Shown here: one piece after another, positions 16,417 to 20,636 of the stretch | Layout: each line of letters begins with the position of its first letter | Numbering within the stretch: position 1 is the stretch's first letter | From: Gemmatimonadales bacterium UBA7835 | GTDB lineage: Bacteria; Gemmatimonadota; Gemmatimonadetes; Longimicrobiales; Gaopeijiaceae | Reading direction: 5' to 3' | Length of the DNA: 20,636 nt | Assembly (NCBI GenBank): GCA_002500925.1 | Contig: DLTN01000091.1 | Location: 9,500 to 30,135, forward strand | Translations under genes and position numbers: made by a program | The notes under the pieces: generated by a model | Seen by the model: only the letters and a program-made list of their open reading frames with translations | Told to the model about the DNA's origin: nothing | The model's database searches: none

Positions 16417-17900
16417 CCCGCTCGCCTCCTTACCCACTCAATCAGAAGTCTAGTTGGGAAGCCTGTCCCTCCCTTTCGTTGATACGATAGCTTCCCGTCA
16501 CCCCATGCAGTTCCCGCAATATCGAGATGCGCCCAAGGGACATCACCAACAAACTCTTTAAGAAAGGCTCCCGCGGTGATTGAACCAGCCGGGCGGCCGC
16601 CAATATTCTGAAGATCTGCATAGTTCGAGTCTAACTGCTTTCGATACTCGTCCCATAATGGGAGTGGCCAACAACGCTCGCCTGAAGCATCACCCGCGTC
16701 CCTAAGCTCAGAGACTAACCCATTATCGTTGCCCATTACCGCGGCTGCGTGGTGCCCGAGCGCAATGATCACCGAGCCTGTCAGCGTCGCGCAGTCAACC
16801 ATCGCTGCCGGTCTTAAGCGCGCGCCCCAAGCCAGCGCATCTGCAAGGATAAGACGCCCCTCTGCATCAGTGTTGATCACCTCGATAGTCTTTCCAGCGA
16901 GACTAGAAATGACATCGCCGGGTTTTGTAGCAGTACCGGATGGCATGTTGTCAGAGGCGGGAATTAGACCCACGACATTCGCCCTTACCTCCAGTTCCGC
17001 GATAGCCTGCATAGCAGCGATTACCGAGGCCCCACCGGACATGTCGTACTTCATTTCCTCCATTCCCTGGGAGGGCTTTATGGAGATCCCTCCTGAGTCA
17101 AATGTTAATCCCTTCCCTACTAGAACAAGCGGGGCAGCACCATCTGTACTACCTCGGTGTTCCATCACGATGAATCGGGCTTCTTCCTTTGAGCCCCTAG
17201 TGACAGACAGTAGAGCATGCATCCCCTCTTCTCGGATCTCCGCCTCATCGAAGATTCTGACATCCAGCTCCACCTCTCTCCCCACCCGAAGGGCCTCGTC
17301 CGCAAGATGTGACGGAGTCGCAACGTTTCCGGGTCGGTCTTGAAGAGATCGACAGAGATTTACTGCTCTTGCTATGACCGCACCCTCCATGCTTCCAGCG
17401 GAAGACTCGACGGGAGCGCCGCCAACGAGACTCACGGCTCCAACGAGCGACGTAGGAGAATCTTCATCCTTGGCTTGCAGTTCTGTGAATTTCCAAGCTG
17501 CTATTCCCGCGCCCTCAGCGACCGACTGCGCCGCAATGCGGGCTCCGATTGGGCCAAAACCCTCTAGAGAAATAAAAAGCTCTTCCATACGTAAGCGCTC
17601 AGCCACTCGCACAGCACGGCCGGCAAAACGACGTAACTTCTCTGGTGTCAACTCGTCCGCCTTCCCAACTCCAAGCAAGACTGCACGCTTCGGCTGCTCA
17701 CCTTGCCCGTAAACCACGATCTCATCAGATGCTTTGCCCTTTAGATCTCCGGAAGCTACTACGGCACTCACCGCACTGATCAGGGCTGGATCAAGGACGC
17801 CGGGCATCTCTTCAATGACATCGGCCCCTTCAGTCACGGCGACCGCTAGCAGACTGGCACCGCGTGCTTCAAGCGGGTCTTCGATGTAGCCGAACTCCAT
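16413..17900 (-). CDS. pepA: Leucyl aminopeptidase (M17 family, cytosol aminopeptidase)
   Basis: A two-metal exopeptidase that releases N-terminal residues from peptides in the cytoplasm. The 495 residues consist of a variable N-domain and a catalytic C-domain. The C-domain shows the metal and catalytic lysine segment VGKGLTFDSGG, the YDMSGGASV stretch, the signature NTDAEGRL, and HLDIAGTAW near the end. The ATG at 17900 has a strong GGGGGAGG site four bases upstream. It is the first gene of the long run, preceded by a 190-nt spacer. Hexameric PepA binds DNA in E. coli, but nothing here shows that role. Confidence 0.96.
   Translation of the reverse strand: MEFGYIEDPLEARGASLLAVAVTEGADVIEEMPGVLDPALISAVSAVVASGDLKGKASDEIVVYGQGEQPKRAVLLGVGKADELTPEKLRRFAGRAVRVAERLRMEELFISLEGFGPIGARIAAQSVAEGAGIAAWKFTELQAKDEDSPTSLVGAVSLVGGAPVESSAGSMEGAVIARAVNLCRSLQDRPGNVATPSHLADEALRVGREVELDVRIFDEAEIREEGMHALLSVTRGSKEEARFIVMEHRGSTDGAAPLVLVGKGLTFDSGGISIKPSQGMEEMKYDMSGGASVIAAMQAIAELEVRANVVGLIPASDNMPSGTATKPGDVISSLAGKTIEVINTDAEGRLILADALAWGARLRPAAMVDCATLTGSVIIALGHHAAAVMGNDNGLVSELRDAGDASGERCWPLPLWDEYRKQLDSNYADLQNIGGRPAGSITAGAFLKEFVGDVPWAHLDIAGTAWGDGKLSYQRKGGTGFPTRLLIEWVRRRAG
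16425..16430 (-). promoter_or_regulatory. Ribosome binding site of the plug-domain protein
   Basis: A perfect AGGAGG within the 3' end of pepA, eight bases before the GTG at 16416. It decides the start: the more upstream in-frame GTG at 16437 would place this site inside the coding region. Confidence 0.75.
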
Positions 17901-17921
17901 CAGACCTCCCCCTTTATTCTT

Positions 17922-17936
17922 GGGCGATCAACGCCC
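17922..17936. repeat. Short hairpin just upstream of the pepA ribosome site
   Basis: GGGCG and CGCCC flank a five-base loop, ending about ten bases before the pepA Shine-Dalgarno sequence. No T run follows on the minus strand, so it is not a terminator of icd in the usual sense. It may influence pepA translation or be chance. Confidence 0.3.
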
Positions 17937-17992
17937 TTGGTTACCGAGCAGCGCATCGAGGTTCCAAAGATCAGCTGAATCGGTTCGGGTGC

Positions 17993-18022
17993 AGTGTAAC
18001 GAGAGTCACTCACCGATGTCTT
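17993..18022 (-). promoter_or_regulatory. Candidate promoter of the pepA run
   Basis: On the minus strand AAGACA and TACACT are separated by 18 bases, each matching four of six positions of the sigma-70 hexamers. This would put the transcript start near 17986, about 85 bases before pepA. The match is modest. Confidence 0.25.
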
Positions 18023-18090
18023 TCTGAGTTTCGGAATCGACTCTCTGATAATCTTTCTCTATGCCCATTGTAAGCGACAGGTCCTTCAAA

Positions 18091-20316
18091 TCAGATCCCA
18101 GAGATGATGTTGTTGAGCGCCTCACTCGGGCACATGGCCGCTGTGGTCTGACTTTCACTAGGTCTGTAATACCCTCCGACATCCTGGGGACTACCCTGCG
18201 CTCTATCAAGTTCGTCGAGAATCTGCGTCTCATGCTCAGTCAGTGCTGCGGCCACCGAGGAGAATCGTTCCGCCAGATCAGTGTCTAGATCCTGAGCAGC
18301 TAGTGCCCGAGCCCAGTACAACGTCAGATAGAATGTGCTGCCCCTATTATCGAGTTCATTGACCTTCCGGGAAGGAGACCTCGCGCTACTTAGGTAGTCA
18401 GAGGTCGCAGTTTCAAGAGTATCGCCAAGCACGCGTGCACCAGGATTGTCAAAGTTCTCACCCAAGTGTTGCAGTGACGCAGCCAACGCCATGTACTCGC
18501 CAAGTGAATCCCATCGCAGGTGCCCTTCCTTTTCGAACTGCTGTACGTGTTTTGGAGCAGACCCACCAGCACCGGTCTCAAAAAGTCCGCCACCATTGAG
18601 AAGTGGCACAATTGAAAGCATCCGAGCACTCGTGCCGAGCTCAAGAATCGGAAATAGATCGGTCAGATAATCGCGAAGCACATTTCCAGTGACTGAAATC
18701 GTATCCTCACCACGACGAATACGCTCGAGCGAGAACACCATGGCTTCGACTGGTGCCAAGATCTCGATGTGAAGGCCCTCTGTGTCATGATCCTCCAGGT
18801 AGGCCTCAACCTTTCGGATCAACTCCGCATCATGAGCTCGCTTACGATTCAGCCAGAATACTGCCGGAACCCCACTGGCTCGAGCACGACGAACCGCGAG
18901 GCCGACCCAGTCGCGGATCGGTATATCTTTTGTCTGACACGCTCGCCAAATATCACCCTGACCGACCTCATGCTCTAACAGAACCGTTCCCGTCCCATCA
19001 ACCACTCTCATGGTGCCGGGTGACGTCACCTCAAATGTCTTGTCATGTGATCCGTACTCTTCAGCTTTTTGCGCCATCAGGCCGACGTTAGGCACGCTAC
19101 CCATCGTCGCCGGGTCGAACTGCCCATTAGCCTGACAATCCTTCACGACTGCATCATAGATCCCGGCGTAGCTTGAATCGGGAATGACAGCTTTGGTGTC
19201 CTCCAGCTCACCTGATTCACCCCAAAGACGACCGGAATCACGGATCATCGGTGGCATCGAAGCATCAATGATGATATCGCTCGGCACATGCAGGTTCGTG
19301 ATCCCCCTATCGGAATCGACCATGGCGAGACCAGGACCAGCCACGTAGGCAGTCTCGATGTCGGCCTGAATCGCTTCGCGCTCCAAGTCCGGGAGTTCCG
19401 AGATCTTCGACAGGACATCACCAAACCCGTTATTCGCCGAGACTCCAAGCCTAGAGAACGTCTCGGAATACTTTCGGAATACAGGCTCAAAGAAAACTTT
19501 CACCGCATGTCCGAAGATGATGGGGTCAGAGACCTTCATCATCGTCGCTTTCATGTGGAGTGAGAACAGAACATTTTTCTGCTTTGCATCTTCCAGTTCA
19601 TCGCGAAGGAAATCGACTAGGGCGCCGCGACTCATAAATGTTGCGTCAAGCACCTCTCCCTTAAGAAGCTCCAGATTGTCCCTAAGGATCGTAACCGTCC
19701 CGTCCTTCCCGACGTGTTCGATTCTAGCGGTGGTATCCGAAGCGAGCGTCAGTGAAAGTTCGTTATGGAAGAAGTCACCACTTGACATAGTGGACACATG
19801 GGAGGCCGAATCCTCCGGCCAAGCACGCATCCGCGGAGGGTTCGCACGCGCAAACTCTTTCACGGCTTTCGGCGCACGGCGGTCCGAGTTTCCCTGCCGC
19901 AGCACCGGATTGACCGCGCTGCCCTTCACCGAGTCGTACCGCGCCTTCACCTCATGCTCCTCGTCCGACACTGGCTCATCAGGATAATCAGGCAGAGGGT
20001 AACCGTGCTGTCGGAGCTCTGCGATACATTCTTTCAACTGCGGAATCGAGGCGCTGATGTTCGGCAACTTGATCACGTTCGCCTCACGACTTTCAACGAG
20101 ACGGGCTAGCTCGGCCAAGTCATCGGCAACAGTTTTTTCGGCCCCAAGAGCATCTCGGAAAACCGCTAGTACCCTTCCTGAAAGAGATATGTCTCGCGTT
20201 TCAACAGACACTCCCGCGGCTCTCGAGAATCCGCGGATGACTGGTAAAAATGCATGCGTAGCGAGATAGGGCGCTTCGTCGGTCCACGTGTATATGAGCG
20301 ACGGAGGACGAGTCAT
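18091..20316 (-). CDS. icd: Isocitrate dehydrogenase, NADP-dependent, monomeric type
   Basis: Oxidatively decarboxylates isocitrate to 2-oxoglutarate in the TCA cycle. The 741-residue length and IYTWTDEAP start mark the large monomeric class, unrelated in length to the dimeric enzyme. Substrate residues fall one position after those of the Azotobacter enzyme: S133, N136, R140, R146, K256, D351, R548 and D549. The residues that select NADP there (H589, R600, R649) correspond to H590, R601 and R650, so NADP use is well supported. The ATG at 20316 matches the family N-terminus, but no clear ribosome site precedes it. Spacers of 190 nt after and 164 nt before suggest a separate transcript. Confidence 0.97.
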   Translation of the reverse strand: MTRPPSLIYTWTDEAPYLATHAFLPVIRGFSRAAGVSVETRDISLSGRVLAVFRDALGAEKTVADDLAELARLVESREANVIKLPNISASIPQLKECIAELRQHGYPLPDYPDEPVSDEEHEVKARYDSVKGSAVNPVLRQGNSDRRAPKAVKEFARANPPRMRAWPEDSASHVSTMSSGDFFHNELSLTLASDTTARIEHVGKDGTVTILRDNLELLKGEVLDATFMSRGALVDFLRDELEDAKQKNVLFSLHMKATMMKVSDPIIFGHAVKVFFEPVFRKYSETFSRLGVSANNGFGDVLSKISELPDLEREAIQADIETAYVAGPGLAMVDSDRGITNLHVPSDIIIDASMPPMIRDSGRLWGESGELEDTKAVIPDSSYAGIYDAVVKDCQANGQFDPATMGSVPNVGLMAQKAEEYGSHDKTFEVTSPGTMRVVDGTGTVLLEHEVGQGDIWRACQTKDIPIRDWVGLAVRRARASGVPAVFWLNRKRAHDAELIRKVEAYLEDHDTEGLHIEILAPVEAMVFSLERIRRGEDTISVTGNVLRDYLTDLFPILELGTSARMLSIVPLLNGGGLFETGAGGSAPKHVQQFEKEGHLRWDSLGEYMALAASLQHLGENFDNPGARVLGDTLETATSDYLSSARSPSRKVNELDNRGSTFYLTLYWARALAAQDLDTDLAERFSSVAAALTEHETQILDELDRAQGSPQDVGGYYRPSESQTTAAMCPSEALNNIISGI

Positions 20317-20348
20317 GAGATGGGCCGTGAATAGTGATCAGCTGGACT

Positions 20349-20360
20349 GTTAAAATTAAC
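20349..20360. repeat. AT-rich inverted repeat upstream of icd
   Basis: GTTAA-AA-TTAAC, two perfect five-base arms, ending 32 nt before the icd ATG. It could be part of a promoter or operator. It is short enough to occur by chance. Confidence 0.3.
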
Positions 20361-20385
20361 ACCCCTGAGCCCCGCCTAGTATTGA

Positions 20386-20402
20386 CTGAGATAAACTCTC
20401 AG
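20386..20402. repeat. Inverted repeat upstream of icd
   Basis: CTGAGA-N5-TCTCAG, two perfect six-base arms around TAAAC, about 70 nt before the icd ATG. Symmetry and position fit an operator, but no regulator is identified. Confidence 0.3.
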
Positions 20403-20480
20403 AGAACTGCTAACTCGTTCACACTTGCCACAACTACGGGACCCACCGATCGGGATTGGCGATCGACGCCCACCCTGAGG

Positions 20481-20636
20481 CTACCAGCTAATGCGAAGTC
20501 CTGTAACCCAGGATGTCCCTGAGTAGTTGCCCCCGTCCAAGGCAGTGTCATTCATGTCACCAAACGCCACACCACTCTGCAACTTTAGCTTGTGGCCGTG
20601 CATGTAGTAATTGAGACCAGTATAGAACTCACGGTA
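20481..20636 (-). CDS. Porin, C-terminal fragment (phosphate-selective porin O/P-like)
   Basis: Only the last 51 residues are in the window; the gene enters from the right edge. They read as two or three amphipathic strands with the family-like segment NYYMHGHKLKLQSGV (9-23) and end GLRISW, with a terminal aromatic residue as recognised by the outer-membrane assembly machinery. The pattern of a tyrosine-rich strand, then GHKLKLQ and a final aromatic strand resembles OprO/OprP-type porins. Family assignment from so short a piece is tentative, but an outer-membrane barrel end is likely. The stop is TAG at 20483-20481. Confidence 0.7.
   Translation of the reverse strand, partial: YREFYTGLNYYMHGHKLKLQSGVAFGDMNDTALDGGNYSGTSWVTGLRISW

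Larger units (their letters stand above)
20317..20480 (-). other. 164-nt spacer between the porin gene and icd
   Basis: Presumed location of the icd promoter and the end of the porin transcript. It holds two inverted repeats (20349-20360 and 20386-20402). I found no convincing -35/-10 pair and no stem with a T run. Confidence 0.5.

Noticed and set aside
16729..17343. Long plus-strand open frame (204 codons) opposite pepA
   Set aside because: It lies entirely within the conserved catalytic region of PepA, with a composition typical of an antisense shadow.
18006..18065. Tiny minus-strand frame after icd (about 20 codons, starting MGIEKD)
   Set aside because: It has a poorly placed ribosome site and no recognisable motif; too little to call a gene.
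1..20636. CRISPR arrays, insertion sequences, phage or toxin-antitoxin genes
   Set aside because: None seen: no regularly spaced repeats, transposase or integrase motifs, or small paired genes; nearly all sequence is accounted for by core genes.

Overview
This is a dense, all-minus-strand stretch of bacterial core genome; transcription runs from high to low coordinates. It holds 20 genes with visible starts plus the tail of one entering at the right edge. There are no rRNA or tRNA genes, insertion sequences, CRISPR arrays or phage genes, and no gene-free stretch over 300 bases. GC content looks moderate (mid-50s by eye, not counted). The organism is a diderm: there is a plug-domain outer-membrane protein with a signal peptide and the end of an OprO/P-type porin. 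Low-confidence lineage guess: a Gemmatimonadota-like, perhaps marine, bacterium. The grounds are the yicC-gmk-rpoZ-coaBC block beside plug-domain proteins and a monomeric isocitrate dehydrogenase. No marker gene settles this.

Layout in transcription order. (1) 20636-20481: C-terminus of a porin. (2) 20316-18091: monomeric NADP-isocitrate dehydrogenase, apparently its own unit, with two inverted repeats upstream. (3) 17900-6395: a tightly packed run of pepA, a TonB-plug outer-membrane protein, yicC, gmk, rpoZ, coaBC, family 4 uracil-DNA glycosylase, dnaB, ispD, tsaC, a YwlE-like phosphatase and aroE. Most junctions are 4-nt overlaps (GTGA or ATGA) or gaps under 20 nt; the larger gaps are 119 nt (plug protein to yicC) and 79 nt (udg to dnaB), as measured between coding limits given below. 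(4) 6153-1: gap, pgk, tpiA, secG and the E1alpha, E1beta and E2 genes of a 2-oxoacid dehydrogenase complex, with E2 cut by the left edge. A 241-nt spacer with an imperfect 18-bp palindrome precedes gap.

Block 4 carries triose phosphate to 3-phosphoglycerate and then holds a lipoate-dependent dehydrogenase that probably makes acetyl-CoA, with the SecG translocon subunit in between. Block 3 mixes nucleotide, cofactor, isoprenoid, replication, tRNA-modification and shikimate genes, as in many bacterial core superoperons.

I see no convincing undescribed system. Points worth a second look: a plug-domain outer-membrane protein inside the core run, with two TonB-box-like motifs after its signal peptide; a phosphatase with the threonine that marks arginine phosphatases; a CoaBC lacking the usual decarboxylase cysteine; palindromes upstream of gap and icd; and frequent GTG/TTG starts.
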